The translations under genes and the position numbers were made by a program. Positions 34,646-47,130 of a stretch of DNA of 64,000 nucleotides are shown piece by piece; the stretch's first letter is position 1; each line of letters begins with the position of its first letter. This stretch comes from Warburgia ugandensis (Eukaryota; Streptophyta; Magnoliopsida; Canellales; Canellaceae). The notes under the pieces are model-generated. The model was not told where the DNA came from and did no database searches. It worked only from the letters and a program-made list of their open reading frames with translations. The stretch is taken from positions 45,212,001-45,276,000 of the forward strand of contig CP141127.1 in NCBI GenBank assembly GCA_035236585.1, given 5' to 3'.

Positions 34646-35470
34646 AGCCATCAAGCTAGGCCAAAAAAGCCATCCATGAAGCAAAGCTAATGGAGTTCTT
34701 AAAGTTAGCTAGCAAGCCACATAAGTGAAGCTACATAGAAGGCTTTGATAGGAGGAGAATCTAAAGAATTATCCCTGGATTTCTAGGGATATTTTGAAGA
34801 TAATTGAGGAAAAATCCACTAGGATAATGTAGCTTGTGCACAAATAGGAAGATACCTCCATTTTTATTGGTTTTTAAAACTTTTTTCTCACTTTCCACCT
34901 CACCACTAAGGCACACTATGAATATCACTTTCCATCCAAGAGGCCTATCTTTTTAAGACTTTTCCACCTTCCTAAACTTCCATTCCAACCATCCAACCAA
35001 TTCCCACTTCTTAGGAAACTACCTAACCAATCACTTATTTCCACTTCACCTCCTTTCCTTATCATTTCCAATCCATCCCTTTCCTCCCACATTCCATTCC
35101 CATGAAATTCCATGTGGACAATCTCAAGGTAGGAAGTTCCAAATGAAACTCCTACAAAATAGGAGCTTCCCTCCCCTCCTAAGCTCATCCACTTCACCAC
35201 TTCCCCTAAGATTTTCATAAAGTCCTAAATCAATACCCAATCATACCACTCCACGTCAACCTCTTTTCTTAAACTCTTTCCCTCTCTATTCAATCCCCTC
35301 TCCATCCCTATCTTCCTAACTTTCCAAATCCTATAGCCTTCCATGATTTTTACAAGGGAGAGACATCCCGTCCTAAAAAAATGGTGTCTCCCACAAAAAC
35401 AACTCACTCGCTTTGTTCTTTAATAAAACCCTAGGTAGCCTCCATATCTAATCCTAGCCATCCAATCCTT
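34646..35470 (+). mobile_element. Athila-type LTR, internal piece
   Basis: It aligns with 27640-28300 of LTR A: 'gatattttgaagataatt' is shared near 34788 and 27758, and both continue into a purine-poor region. The order LTR end then LTR middle shows rearrangement. The minus-strand ORFs at 34925-35218 and 35225-35407 are complements of this C/T-rich LTR sequence, not genes. Confidence 0.55.
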
Positions 35471-35474
35471 GGGA

Positions 35475-36435
<961 letters not shown>

Positions 36436-36440
36436 TCATT

Positions 36441-36453
36441 ACCCCCTTAAAAG
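36441..36453 (-). other. Polypurine tract of the Tekay-like element
   Basis: The minus strand reads TTTTAAGGGGGTAATGA and then the LTR start TGTAATGACCC. It is the second-strand primer of the element. Confidence 0.75.
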
Positions 36454-36474
36454 AATTTCGCCCTCGAAATTCTC

Positions 36475-36915
36475 CAACTCCTTTCAAGAAAATAGTTCGG
36501 GGTACTTCTTTATCATTTCCTATTCCACCTCCCAAGTTTCTTCTTCGATGGTTGTATTTCACCCCAGAACTCTGACTAATGGGATATCCTTATGCCGCAG
36601 TGTCTTAATTTTTCTGTCCAGAATCTGTATTGGTTTTGTTTCTAAGGTTAAATCCGGTTGTAGCTCGATTAGTACCTGTTCAAGAACATGTTTAGGGTCA
36701 GGCACATATTTTCTCAACATGGATATGTGAAATATGTTGTGGAATTCTGATAACCGTGGTGGTAGCGCTATCCTGTAGGCAGTTTTTCCTACTTTTTCCA
36801 GGATTTCAAATGGTCCAATGAATTGAGGACTAAGTTTTCCCTTTATCCCAAACCTCATGATGCCCTTAGTCGGAGATATCTTCACAAAGACATGATCTCC
36901 AACTTCAAATTCCAA
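36475..36915 (-). pseudogene. Integrase C-terminal and chromodomain-like tail
   Basis: The ORF from 36915 starts MEFEVGDHVFVKISPTKG and includes LSPQFIGPFEILEKVG and FHNIFHISMLRKYVPDP, the GPF/Y module of chromoviral integrases. After the stop at 36559 the frame reads NTTIEEETWEVE, stop, EMIKKYPELFS, which is the shape of a short chromodomain. Such tails bind histone marks and direct insertion. Confidence 0.75.
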
Positions 36916-36959
36916 CTATCTACGTTGCCTATCCGCGTAACTCTTTTGTCTGCTGTGAG

Positions 36960-37731
36960 TTGCAAGAAGCCGGATTCTAATCAACTTTACCTTGTTTGTG
37001 CATTGTTCGACTAATTCTGACTGTATGATTCTGTTTTCACCAACTTCATTCCAGCATACAGGTGATCGGCAGGACCTTCCATAGAGCACTTCGTAAGGAG
37101 CCATTCCAATGCTTGAATGGAAGCTGTTATTATACGCAAATTCAACTAAGGGTAGACTTTCATCCCATCTTTCCTTCCAGTCAATTGCACACGCTCTTAA
37201 CATATCCTCCAATACCTGAATTGTTCGCTCAGATTGGCCATTAGTTTGAGGGTGAAAAGCCATACTGAAACTTAATGAGGATCCTAAGGACTTTTATACT
37301 GACTTCCATAATTGCGAGGTAAAACGACTGTCTCTATCGGAAATGATATTGAGTGGTATCCCATGCAAACTAACTATTTCCTTAATATATAATTGAGATA
37401 GGCTGTCAGTGGATTGATTTTGTCGTATGGGGAGAAAATGTGCTGTCTTGGTTAGCCGATCGACGATCACCCATATCATATCATGTCCCTTTGGTGTCTT
37501 GGGTAGCCCTAGGATGAAATCCATAGTAATATGATCCCACTTCCATTCTGGTAGCTCAAGTGGTTGTAGTAATCCTGCCGGTCTTTGATGTTCAGCCTTA
37601 ACTTGTTGACACGTTAAACACCTTGTGACAAATTCTCCTATATCTCTTTTCATACCATTCCACCAGAAATGTCGCTTCAAATCTTGATACATCTTTGTTC
37701 CACCAGGATGAATAGTGTACTTTGATTGGTG
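36960..37731 (-). pseudogene. Integrase domain (Tekay-like)
   Basis: The zinc-binding HHCC region is at residues 281-321 of the 425-codon ORF (CLTCQQ with C318, C321). The core has [10 protein letters not shown] (D350) and [12 protein letters not shown] (D412). A stop at 37294 follows, then the frame resumes with HPQTNGQSERTIQ holding the catalytic glutamate (ORF from 37263), and GMAPYEVLYGRSCRSP. The D,D,E residues are all present. It would insert the cDNA. Confidence 0.85.
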
Positions 37732-38016
37732 TGCTTCCCTTAAGATCTCTTGTCTTATCTCATCATTGGCTGCTACAACTAACCTCCCTTGCAGGCAGAC
37801 ACTCTCATTCGCTGTTTTGACAAATCCTGGTTTTCCAACTAATGCTTGTGTGTCAGTGTCATCTTTTTGCATCTGTTTAAATTTCTCATTAATAGTGGGC
37901 TTCATAGTTAGGTGAGCTATAACGGATTTCCCATGACTTATTTCGGGTCTGCATCCTATCACCTCTTGCAGTAACTTCCATCTCCGAGAATGGAAACTTG
38001 CACATACCCCTACTGT

Positions 38017-38364
38017 CTTTCTACTTAAGGCATCTGCTACAACATTTGCTTTCCCTGGATGGTAGTGGATGGTCAGGTCATAATCTTTCAAATACTCCAT
38101 CCATCTCCGCTGTCTGATGTTTAAGTCTTGTTGTGAAAAGATGTACTTGAGACTTTTGTGATCTGTAAAAACCTCAAATGGTTCCCCATAGAGATAGTGT
38201 CTCCAAATTTTTAAGGCAAAGACGATAGCAGCAAGCTCTAGGTTGTGGGTAGGATAATTGACCTCATGCTTTTTCAGCGGTCTAGAAGCGTAGGCAATTA
38301 CTTTCCTATTTTGCATAAGTACGCAACCCAAGCCGTGTTGGGAGGCATCACTATAGATCTCAAA
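38017..38364 (-). pseudogene. RNase H domain (Tekay-like)
   Basis: In the 425-codon ORF 38571-37294: [12 protein letters not shown] (D75), [11 protein letters not shown] (E112), [11 protein letters not shown] (D137) and NVVADALSR (D180) carry the four expected acidic residues. No stop falls in this domain. It would remove RNA from the RNA/DNA hybrid. Confidence 0.85.
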
Positions 38365-38572
38365 TCCTCCACTGCTAGATGGTAAGGTAAGTACTGGTGC
38401 AGTGGTTAGCCGCCTCTTTAGTTCGTGAAAACTCTCCTCACATGCCTGATCCCATTCAAACTTCTTGTCTTTTCTCGTCAATTTAGTTAGGGGCAAGGCA
38501 ATGAGTGAAAATCCTTCAATGAATCTCCGATAGTATCCTGCAAGGCCTAGAAAACTCTTTACTTCTGTCACT

Positions 38573-39354
38573 GTTTTAGGCTAATTCCATTTTTCCACCG
38601 CCTCAACCTTTGCTGGGTCAACAGCAATGCCATCTTTGGATATAACATGACCCAGAAAATTTACATTTTCCAGCCAAAAGTCGCACTTGCTAAACTTTGC
38701 GCATAACTTGAGTGCCTTAAATGTATCCAGTACTATTCATAAATGTTCTTTATGGTTTTTAGGGGTCTCTGAGTAGACTAAGATATCATCCCCAAATACT
38801 ATGACAAATTTATCGAGATAGGCTTTGAACACTCAGTTCATAAGATCCATGAATGCGGCTGGTGCATTTGTCAGTCCAAAAGACATCACTCTAAACTCAT
38901 AATGTCCGTATCTAGTTCTCAAGGCTGTCTTTGGAACATCTTATTCCCTGACCCTAAGCTGATGATATCCAGATCGTAAGTCTATTTTAGAAAAGACACG
39001 GGCTGACTGAAGCTAATCGAATAGGTCATTGATACGGGGTAAAGGATACTTATTTTTCACTGTAACCCTATTTAGCATTCGGTAGTCGACGCAGAGTCTC
39101 AATGACCCATCCTTTTTCTTAACAAAAAGGACTGGGGCTCCCCAAGGAGATACACTAGGCCTGACAAATCCTTTGTCTAGCAATTCCTGTAATTGGATCT
39201 TCAGCTCCTTTAGTTCTACTGGGGCCATCCGATATGGTGCCTTTGATATGGGGGTTGTGCCAGGGATCAGATCAATAGTAAAATCTTTCTCTCTTTTTGG
39301 TGGTAACCCTGGTAAGTCTTCAGGAAAAACCTCTGGGAATTCTCTAACGACATC
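38573..39354 (-). pseudogene. Reverse transcriptase domain (Tekay-like)
   Basis: It begins in the linker [15 protein letters not shown], then [33 protein letters not shown] and [10 protein letters not shown] stop at 39013 follows NDLFD. The frame continues with VFSKIDLRSGYHQLRVR, stop, then [16 protein letters not shown]. The catalytic box reads FGDD (38785-38796) where the family usually has a bulky residue before DD, so this site looks damaged. Further stops lie at 38941, 38833, 38737 and 38581. The RT would copy element RNA into cDNA. Confidence 0.85.
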
Positions 39355-39531
39355 TACCTCTTCTAATTTAGGCTTTAAGACCTCCGTGATTTCTATTTTA
39401 GCCAAAAAAAACGAACATCCCTGAGCAATGTGCTTTGCCGCTTTTGTAGCAGAAATAACACATGCTCCTGCATACTCTCTCCTTCCTTGTAAAGAGACCA
39501 TCCTCCCTTCAGGAAGGTGAAAAATAATCTT

Positions 39532-39834
39532 CTTCTGCTGACAATCAGCTGTTGCATTATACCCAGCTAACCAGTCCATACCAAGTATGACGTCAAAATC
39601 TGTCATATCTAGGTGGATGAGGTCTACACTCATTAGAGTGCCCTCGATTACAAGAAGAACATCCTGGAAGTAGGTGTGAGTGAAAATTGAATTTCCTACA
39701 AATGTCATGACTTCTAAGGAGAAGTCTAAGTCCCAGACTATCATATCCATGGAAGAGGCAAATTCACCAGATATGAAGGAACGAGTGGAACCAGTGTCGA
39801 ACAATACTTTAGCAGATCTATCACAGATATGAAG
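39532..39834 (-). pseudogene. Aspartic protease domain (Tekay-like)
   Basis: In the same 492-codon frame, [13 protein letters not shown] holds the catalytic DTG at residues 232-234 (39798-39790), and [10 protein letters not shown] (residues 301-310) is the usual C-terminal flap region. The active-site residues are intact here. It would cut the polyprotein. Confidence 0.85.
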
Positions 39835-39929
39835 TGTACCTTCTACTACGGCGTTGGATGCTTGTGCTTGTCCTGATGTAATGGCGAAGACTCGTCCTTG
39901 ACATCGAGGGATGTGATTCTCCTTAGGAT

Positions 39930-40914
39930 CTTCTTCCGTCTTCTTCTTAGGGCAAGTCCTGGCTATGTGTCCTATCTCTCCACAGTTGTAACACGGGAAT
40001 TGGGGTAAGGTACATGGCCTACCGGGGTGATATCTGTTGCATCTTGGACAATTTTTGATGTCTGACCTTCTTCCTTTAGGATCGAACGGTCTTTTGGGTG
40101 GGTGTTGAGGTCCAAAAGATTGGATAGGTCTTTTGCCTTTATCATTTTCCCCTTTATTATTGTTCTTTGCATCTCTAGTAGCTTGTGTTCTTTGATAATC
40201 TTTTTCAAAGAGAGACGCTATTTCTACTGCCTTTGCTACAGTGGTTGGTTGGAATCCTATCACTCGGTTTTTGAGGCCCGAATGTAGTCCATCAACGAAC
40301 TTCTCTGCAGCGTCTTCCTCTGTGGAGCAAGCATTAGGTGCAAATCTATAAAGACTTATGAACTTATTTTCATACTGTTGTATGGAGAGGTTACTTTGCT
40401 CCAGGTTCATGAATTCTTTTTCCTTCTGTTTTCGTATATGGCGGGGATAGTATTTTTCATTAAATACTACTTTAAAGTCTTCCCAAGGCATAACATTATT
40501 CTCTTCAAAATAGGTTCTCTCGGCCGTTTCCCACCAAAAGCCTACCTAGCCTTTTAGTACGAAACTAGCCATGGCAACTTTCCTATCCTCTAGGATTTTC
40601 ATAGCCTTGAATAATTTTTCAACATCAAAGATCCATTTTTCTGCTGTTGTAGACTCGTCTTCCCCTGAGAATGATGGGGCCATCTTTTGAAATCATTCTA
40701 GCTAGGCCTCTGTCCTATCGGCAATTCTTTTTGGAGAAGAGGCTCTTGCCGCAGGTGCTTGTTGTTGGTTTTGCATGAACTGCCCTATGTGTTGCATGAA
40801 TAGCTGAAAGGCTTCAGCCATTCCATTACCAGCTCCAGCGGAGGTGGCTGGAGAATTATCAGGTCTTGGGGCTTCACCTCCTCTTCTCCTTGGTGGCATC
40901 TGGTTTAAAGTCAA
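39930..40914 (-). pseudogene. gag domain (Tekay-like)
   Basis: The N-terminal segment MTLNQMPPRRRGGEAPRP runs from 40914 to a stop at 40702. After further stops the capsid part continues in a 492-codon ORF starting at 40491 ([16 protein letters not shown]). Retrotrans_gag-like motifs follow: [13 protein letters not shown] and [15 protein letters not shown] zinc knuckle [14 protein letters not shown] is at residues 167-180 of that ORF (39993-39952), C167, C170, H175, C180. Gag normally forms the particle and binds element RNA. Confidence 0.85.
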
Positions 40915-41010
40915 TCTCTACCTTTAGGGGACTCTTACCCTATTTGTTTGCCTATTAGTATATCTTGATTATAAGTCCTTTTTCATAACTGGGATGTGAA
41001 TAACATGTAC
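40915..41010 (-). other. Short leader of the Tekay-like element
   Basis: About 95 bp between the PBS and the first ATG of gag. Noncoding; such a short leader is common in chromoviruses. Confidence 0.6.
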
Positions 41011-41027
41011 CTGGGTTCTGATGCCAA
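41011..41027 (-). other. Primer binding site (tRNA-iMet type)
   Basis: The minus strand reads TTGGCATCAGAACCCAG, close to the complement of the initiator tRNA-Met 3' end (TGGTATCAGAGC). It is one base from the LTR end. Confidence 0.8.
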
Positions 41028-42895
41028 CTGTGACGACCCCAGTTTTTCAATGCCATTTTTGGTAAAAACACAGCAAGATCGATCTCTAGTTTTAAAACAA
41101 TTTATACAAAAGAATGCAGGAAAATTTTCTTCTTTTTCAAAGAACATTGTATAAAGAGCCTGAGTGTCAAAATGAACGATCAATGCATAGTGCCATGGAA
41201 ATTTATAAATCAAATCAAAGCAAGTAATCACTCCCAGGATTGCTAGTCACAGCCACAGCTACAACAAATACTTACAATCAAGATTATAGTAGTTACCAAA
41301 GGTAATTACGAATTAAATCGTACCTTTGCCTACTTGACTTTGGTTCTAACGCCTCCTGCTGTTTCTTCTATTTGTCTTTTATTTGATCTAAAAAATAATG
41401 GATTGGGTTGAGTATTTATCATGCTCAGTAGGTAACCTGACACTACCCTTTTTGAAAACATAGCAATGCATCATATGCAGTTCAAAGTGGTTGCATGAAA
41501 GGCATGCTATATTTGTAATAGGTGCACAAATGTATGCATAAAGTGTAAGTAATGCCATCTATTGAAATTCTTTATCAATCACGAGTTAGTATGCAATACT
41601 AACAGTATGTCTGAGTTTAGAAAGTCAAAACCAATAGATTCACCATATCCCGGTTATGAGATCTACACCATATGTCAAAGCCATGTGTAGTATATAATGA
41701 TCAGAAAATACTTAAAGTAGTCTATAATAGCATCACGAAGTAACATGCACCGGTCTCAAGTCATCTGGTCACGAGTACTCGTTTACGACCAATTTAAATG
41801 TTATATGCATATCCATACTACTGAAATCATAAGGTCACCATGCTTGCGACCAGAACCACTCTAGATCACATGTCTCCAGTATCTAGAGACCAGTCCACCA
41901 TAGCCTCCATGGCGACTATGGATATGTCCCCGAAAGGGTGCCCTGAACACCTCCAGTGGTTGTCCCTGTTGACCACAGCAGTCAGGGAAGGGACAATGCC
42001 ATTTTTGGCAGCGATACCATCCACCTTTTTGGTGGTAGAGGCCGGGAGGCCAAACCCGTACCCGTCAGCATAGTGCCCACTGGGCTTAATAGCCCAAAAC
42101 CATACATAGTCCAAAACTCAAATCAACATAAACCATGCAATTTATGGCTTTATTTTCAAAGTATGCAAGCATTGCGTAAAATTCCATGAATCCATAACAT
42201 GTATAAAAACATTATTTCTCAACAGCATTCTTCAGTTAATGCAAGATTTTTCAAGTACATAAATCATGCAAGTAGGTCCTGCATACTTGTATAAGAACAG
42301 CATAGTTTAAAACATATGCTTAATACAGTATTAAAACAAGTAACTTAATGAATGTTTAGGATGTATTTTGAAAACAGAGTAGGATCAGACTACCTACCTC
42401 GTGCGTTGTTATGTCGCTCGTGCCTGTCTTCACCTCGAGTCCGAGAATATCTTGGTAAGGTCCTGAGTGATGTTCAAACATAAGATCTAGGAATTAATCT
42501 ATGCTATTTTATTGTATAGGCTCCAAATTTGGATTTTAAAAGGTCGTGCCTTAACGGATGACCCAAATGTAGTGCCTAGGATCTTGCGCACCATAGTTCT
42601 AGAATGCACGCTCTATAGTAGATGCGTGCGTCCTGGTTGCATCGCAACCAAGTTGGGTCATGTGCGCACGTTCGAATGGTGTGCCAAGGTGTGCATGTTG
42701 CACGGACGCGTCTTAGGCATAGCTATGGAGTGCTTTGGCTCCTAGGACATCCCATGAGTCCTGGTCGAGCCAAGAAAACTATTCGTACGTGACACGTGCG
42801 CGAGGACAGTCCCCAGGGAGCTTGGCACGGGTGTGCATCAAGTCGGGCGTCCTGGACTGCGCCGTGCACCCTGGGATGTTCGTGCGCCCCTGGGA

Positions 42896-42897
<2 letters not shown>

Positions 42898-42959
<62 letters not shown>
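42898..42959. repeat. (CT)31 microsatellite in right LTR
   Basis: 62 bp of CT, allelic in position to the 133-bp tract at 35477. Confidence 0.97.
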
Positions 42960-42961
<2 letters not shown>

Positions 42962-43388
42962 ATGGGTTTTCACCCGTCTGGTTTGGGTCACAGAAAGCCG
43001 GTGATGTCCAGCCGGAAAAGCACCCAAATTCGGCGTGGATCTGGGCTGGGAAGGAAAGGGGATCGAGGGCTAGTTTGGGCAGCATGGAACGGCTCCTTGG
43101 TCAGTGGTTACGGCTCCCACCGGAACCATGGTTGGCTGGTTGAGGGTTCTGGAACGAACCCTGCTTACCAAGGCGTTCTCCAGCCGGGAGATGGCTAGAT
43201 CTAGCCCAAAACCTTGGGGAAAAGAGTGAGGGAAGAGAGGAGAATGACGTGGGGAAGAGAGACGTACATGGGGAGCCCTCCACGCGACGCAACGAGGCCT
43301 TGAACTCGCCTCCAAACCCCTATTGCAAGATTTGGTTTTGGGAGAAATTGGAAAGGAGAAGCGCAATTTGGGCATAAGGGGTGGAGGG

Positions 43389-43399
43389 TATTTATAGAG
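43389..43399 (-). promoter_or_regulatory. LTR TATA box
   Basis: The minus strand reads CTCTATAAATA, same as in the left LTR. Confidence 0.55.
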
Positions 43400-43815
43400 G
43401 GAAGAAGGCGGTGCTACCAATGGCGGTGGTGGAAATCTCTGGAAACCTGGGGTTTTTAGAGAAATCAAGAGAGGGCTGGAGGAGGAAGAAGCCAGGGGGT
43501 GCCATTATCAAAACGGCCCCCTGCTGTTTTTGACTTTTTCGTTTTTAGGTACATTTTACCAAAATGCCTTCAATCTTCTAATGCCTATAACTTCATCATA
43601 GGAGTTCCGTTTTTGTCGTTCTTCGAGGCGTTGGATTCCATTTTGTGTGTAGTATCTAGTGGTACTAATTTTATTTACAAATTCCTAAGTTCCTTATGTG
43701 AGAAACATGTAATAAACATATATTTATTCCAAAATAGTCAAGTTACAAGATCATTAGTACATCCCACTATGTTTGTTCTTTATATAAAATGTCTCCAAAA
43801 TGTTGGGTCATTACA

Positions 43816-44482
43816 CTTGGGGACGCCCATCGCCGGTGGTGGAACCCCGTTTCATTCCAAACCTCCTGCTCACCGGAAAACTTGAAGAAAGGGGAAAAAC
43901 CCTATTGCCAGACTGGAAAGGAGAAAGGGCATGGAGAAAAATGGAAATGGCCGGATTGACTTGGGCCTGACCATTGCCGAAAAATGCAGAAAGATGGTTT
44001 TCTGATTTTTTTCGGAAACCCCAGTCTCAAACGACTGGAAAAACACGATTTGAAGAGGGGCGAAGATGGGGTTTTTATAGAGTGAAAGGCGGTGCCCGTC
44101 AATGGCAGTGCTGCCATTTCCCCTGGTGTATGAGAAATCGGGAAAAACTGGTTTCTGGAGGGGTCTAGAGGTTGAAGACGATAGGGGGTGCTGTTATCAA
44201 AACAGCCCCCTGCGTTTTTCGTCCTTTTTCGTTTTTTTGTTTTTCTATTTAATTTCCAGAAATACCCCTATCTTTAAATGGCTGTAACTTCTTCATACGA
44301 ACTCCATTTTGGGTGATTTTTGAGGCGTTGGATTTCATTTTTTGAGTAGAATCTAATGGTACTAAGTTTCTTCACAAATTCCTTCGTTTACTATTTTAAA
44401 TAAAATCAAACATTCAACACAGTTCATATCCTATAAGATGTCCAATTTTTGTCAAAATAGCGTAAATTGCTCGGGCATTACA
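43816..44482 (-). mobile_element. Chromoviral LTR 5' part, fragment next to the Tekay-like element
   Basis: It ends CGGGCATTACA like the LTR at 1162 and aligns with about 520-1162 throughout, including 'gtgctgttatcaaaac' and 'taaattgctcgggcattaca'. It is less similar to the adjacent Tekay-like LTR, so it is a related but separate copy. The rest of this LTR is absent on the far (left) side of the Tekay-like element. Confidence 0.75.
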
Positions 44483-45917
44483 TCAAAAACAGGTGTCTTT
44501 TTCCTTCCCCTCTCTTCTTTTCCTTCTAGCATTCAACAATTTTTACCTTGTCCATTTGTTCTTTTCACCAAGTGTTCCATGCAAACTCCTTCAAGAGAGG
44601 TAGGCTTCCTTCCATATTTTTACTTTGTTTCTTAGCCTTTGGTTCCATTGATTCCATCTTGACTTCCTTAGGATCCTTAAGGTTTACATTTATTTACTAT
44701 TGGATTTCCTCTTTGACCTTCAAGATTGTTGGAGTAGAAAGTGTTGAATAATCTTTATTGGGATTTCTTTTAGTGTAATGCATGGTGCACAATCACCAAG
44801 ATTGGAATACACCATCCTTATACCTTGCCTTTCACTTCAATAAAATTTTATGGTTAACAGAATTCCTCTTGATTGATGCATGATAATGATATCTTATGTT
44901 TGCTTATTTGCATATTACTGAATCCATGGTTGATGTTTAATAGAGATTGTTGCTTTAAGATTTAAAACCACAGTCAATCTAAAAAATTAGTAAACCATGC
45001 ACACCATTCTAAGTGTTGAATTCATAGTTTTGATAGTTCTTTCATTTCTTTTTTTGTTGAAAGTGGGGATCATAGATAAGCTTTATTTCTCTTCCTAGTA
45101 TTGTTCTAATTATTTGGTTAGTAGATCATCTTTTCATCTTAACTAAGTGCTAAAGTTACACCTAAATCACCTTAGAACCACGCGGCTCTCCCATGGGTTG
45201 TAAGCATGGTTTTGAGGGGATTTAGATATCAAATGAAAGAGTTGGTAGATGATTTAGGAATGTTTAAAGTACTGTTTAATATCAATTAGTCAAGTTCAAT
45301 CATGTTTGGATAATTTCATGCAATTACATTGATTATTGTTAGCCTTAATTGTCATATACATTGAGCATCATTCTTTGAATTTGCTTCCATGTCATGTGCT
45401 ATGTTAAGTTATTCATGCATCACATTTATACGCTTTCATACATATGATTCACACTAGAATTATGTGCCCCACTCTAGGGTCATATATGTTGTTCTAGATG
45501 TATTTTCCTTAAATTGGATGCAAGGTTATTCAATGATTAGCATGTGGTTTGATTGTGCATATTAGTTTCCATTAACTTTTTTAGTGTCATTAGAAAGTTG
45601 CTAAATTTCATTTTAGGAAGTTCTCAATTTATGAAAATTCTAATTTTAAAATTTTTTTAGTTTAGGAATGTTTTACTTTTGTAAATTTGTTTCTAGGAAA
45701 GTTATTAAGTTTAGCATGTTTTAGTTTTAGCATCTTTTATGTGTTAATCTTCCATTTTTAGTTTAAGAAAAAGATCTCACTATCCTTGGCTAGGTTAAAT
45801 AACTTATGTAAGGACCATTAATATCACATCCATTCGATTCCTTGTGGGATCAAATGCCTTGCATGAAGTACTACAACCTATTTGTGTGCTTGCAATTTAA
45901 GACTTTAAATCACAACA
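44483..45917 (+). mobile_element. Athila-type 5' LTR of element D, 5'-truncated
   Basis: It ends in AATCACAACA just before a PBS remnant and carries the closing phrases 'accattaatatcacatcca' and 'cttgcatgaagtactacaac' found also at 34545-34610. Its 5' side starts abruptly at the chromoviral LTR edge. The length of about 1.4 kb is half of LTR A. ORFs at 44438-44751 are not genes. Confidence 0.65.
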
Positions 45918-45923
45918 AGTTTT

Positions 45924-45940
45924 TTGGCCTTATTGCTAGG
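45924..45940 (+). other. Primer binding site remnant of element D
   Basis: TTGGCCTTATTGCTAGG, at the same distance from the LTR end as the PBS of element A and alignable to it. Confidence 0.55.
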
Positions 45941-47130
45941 TAGTCTAAACGGTTTGTATGGTGGACTGTACCTTAGATGATTTACCTCTAGTCTAGGTTT
46001 AGGGTGCATTAGTTTAGGGTTTTGTATTAATTTTTCATTTATTTGATATTTTCCTCATAATGATCATTTTTGTTTGATTTTTGTGAGAGGAAAATGGGTA
46101 AAGGAGTGGTGGCGATTTTATGGGCCATGGATTCATCAACATGATTAAGTTTTTATTGATTTCCTAGATTAGGATTTGAGTAAAATTGTAGTGAGGCCCA
46201 TTGTAATTTTAATTTTAATCTTATTTAATTTTTAATTAGGTTATAATGCTATAGGGCAAGTGTGAGATATGGTGGTCTACATTTGATCATCATTGGACCC
46301 CTCACTATGAACAATCTTCATACAAATATTCATTTTTAGGACAAAGCACATTTAGCATAATTTTGTATATGTGGATGGTTGTATAACTCATATAGATTAG
46401 GGTCATACATTGATAGATGTTGCATTGTACTTAGGATTGTCGCATTAGTTCAACAAAGGCTAGATTAAGCTCAGCTATAACCAAAGCATAGGCTACATGG
46501 TTATAATGTCTTGTCAATTAAGGTGCTGAAAATGTTGTTAAATAGCATATAGGTAGGTATTATTTTGATTTTTATTTTGCATTGCATGTTTACACCTTTA
46601 TGGTGAACTGGAATTTAATGTTAGTAAGGGCCTCATAGGAACCCTTATAATATGAGGATTGGATTTCATCACTAGTTCTTTGGCCTACCTAAGAATCAAA
46701 CAACATACTTATATTTTGTGATCCCATCATATTAACATTAATTTAAAGTTAAGTAGAAGGAGACTTAGGGTATCAAGCTCATAGGACCCTTTTAGAAGAA
46801 TGTGATCTATTGTCACCCCAATGGCTTCTAAGCATTGTAGTTATAGTGGGTTTCCTAAAATCTAAGTGATTTTCCCTCATCTTTCATTGGCATCAGTTGT
46901 GGTCTAAATGCCTCCTGGAACTAGGATTGTATTAACCACTATAGAGCAAAACCCAACTAGCAAGCAGTAGTCAAATTTGGATAAAAGGAGGAGCTATCTA
47001 GATCTTGGTCTAAGAAGCTACCTCCTATGCAGCAAGGAAAGATAATCAAGACACTGTTTGATTAGTGAATAGTTGGATTTGATTATGCATTACTTAGATT
47101 TAGACTCATTATATAGTTAGAACATTTAGT
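45941..47130 (+). other. Leader (5' UTR) of element D
   Basis: It carries the shared leader blocks in order: hairpin at 46257-46285, 'aaggaacccttataat'-like block near 46640, 'ggatttcatcactag' near 46660, 'gctcataggacccttttaga' near 46780 and the 'gtggtctaaatgcctcctgg' block near 46900. Noncoding. Confidence 0.7.
46257..46285 (+). promoter_or_regulatory. Leader hairpin, element D
   Basis: CAAGTGTG (46257-46264) can pair with TACATTTG (46278-46285) with two G-U pairs in RNA; the weakest of the four copies. Confidence 0.4.

Larger units (their letters stand above)
36470..40914 (-). pseudogene. Gag-pol polyprotein of the Tekay-like chromovirus, inactivated
   Basis: A single polyprotein frame can be followed from MTLNQMPPRRRGG at 40914 to the chromodomain-like tail near 36470. 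In-frame stops are at 40702-40704, 40693-40695, 40546-40548, 39013-39015, 38941-38943, 38833-38835, 38737-38739, 38581-38583, 37294-37296, 36916-36918, 36559-36561 and 36520-36522. I saw no frameshift in the parts read. The domain order is gag, protease, RT, RNase H, integrase, chromodomain. Many stops are TAG or TGA where a C-to-T or G-to-A change is enough, as expected for decay of methylated DNA. No full-length product is possible. Confidence 0.9.
41029..43815 (-). mobile_element. Right (5') LTR of the Tekay-like element, 2787 bp
   Basis: On the plus strand it runs from TGTGACGACCCC to GGGTCATTACA; the termini are imperfect inverted repeats. It contains a CT tract (42898-42959), a GC-rich promoter part (42540-43480) and a minus-strand TATA box at 43389-43399. 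The part 41870-42080 is shared with the 4.9 kb solo LTR. ORFs on either strand (for example 41840-42189, 42512-43468) are LTR sequence with no domain. Confidence 0.85.

Noticed and set aside
36823..39424. Plus-strand ORFs at 36823-37014, 37062-37244, 37715-37915 and 39173-39424
   Set aside because: Shadows of the minus-strand Tekay-like polyprotein, which shows clear domains.
43816..43820. CTTGG as target duplication of the Tekay-like element, with CTTGG at 35468
   Set aside because: The left occurrence is part of a sequence resembling the right LTR before its own CT tract, and the left LTR is truncated, so no duplication can be inferred.
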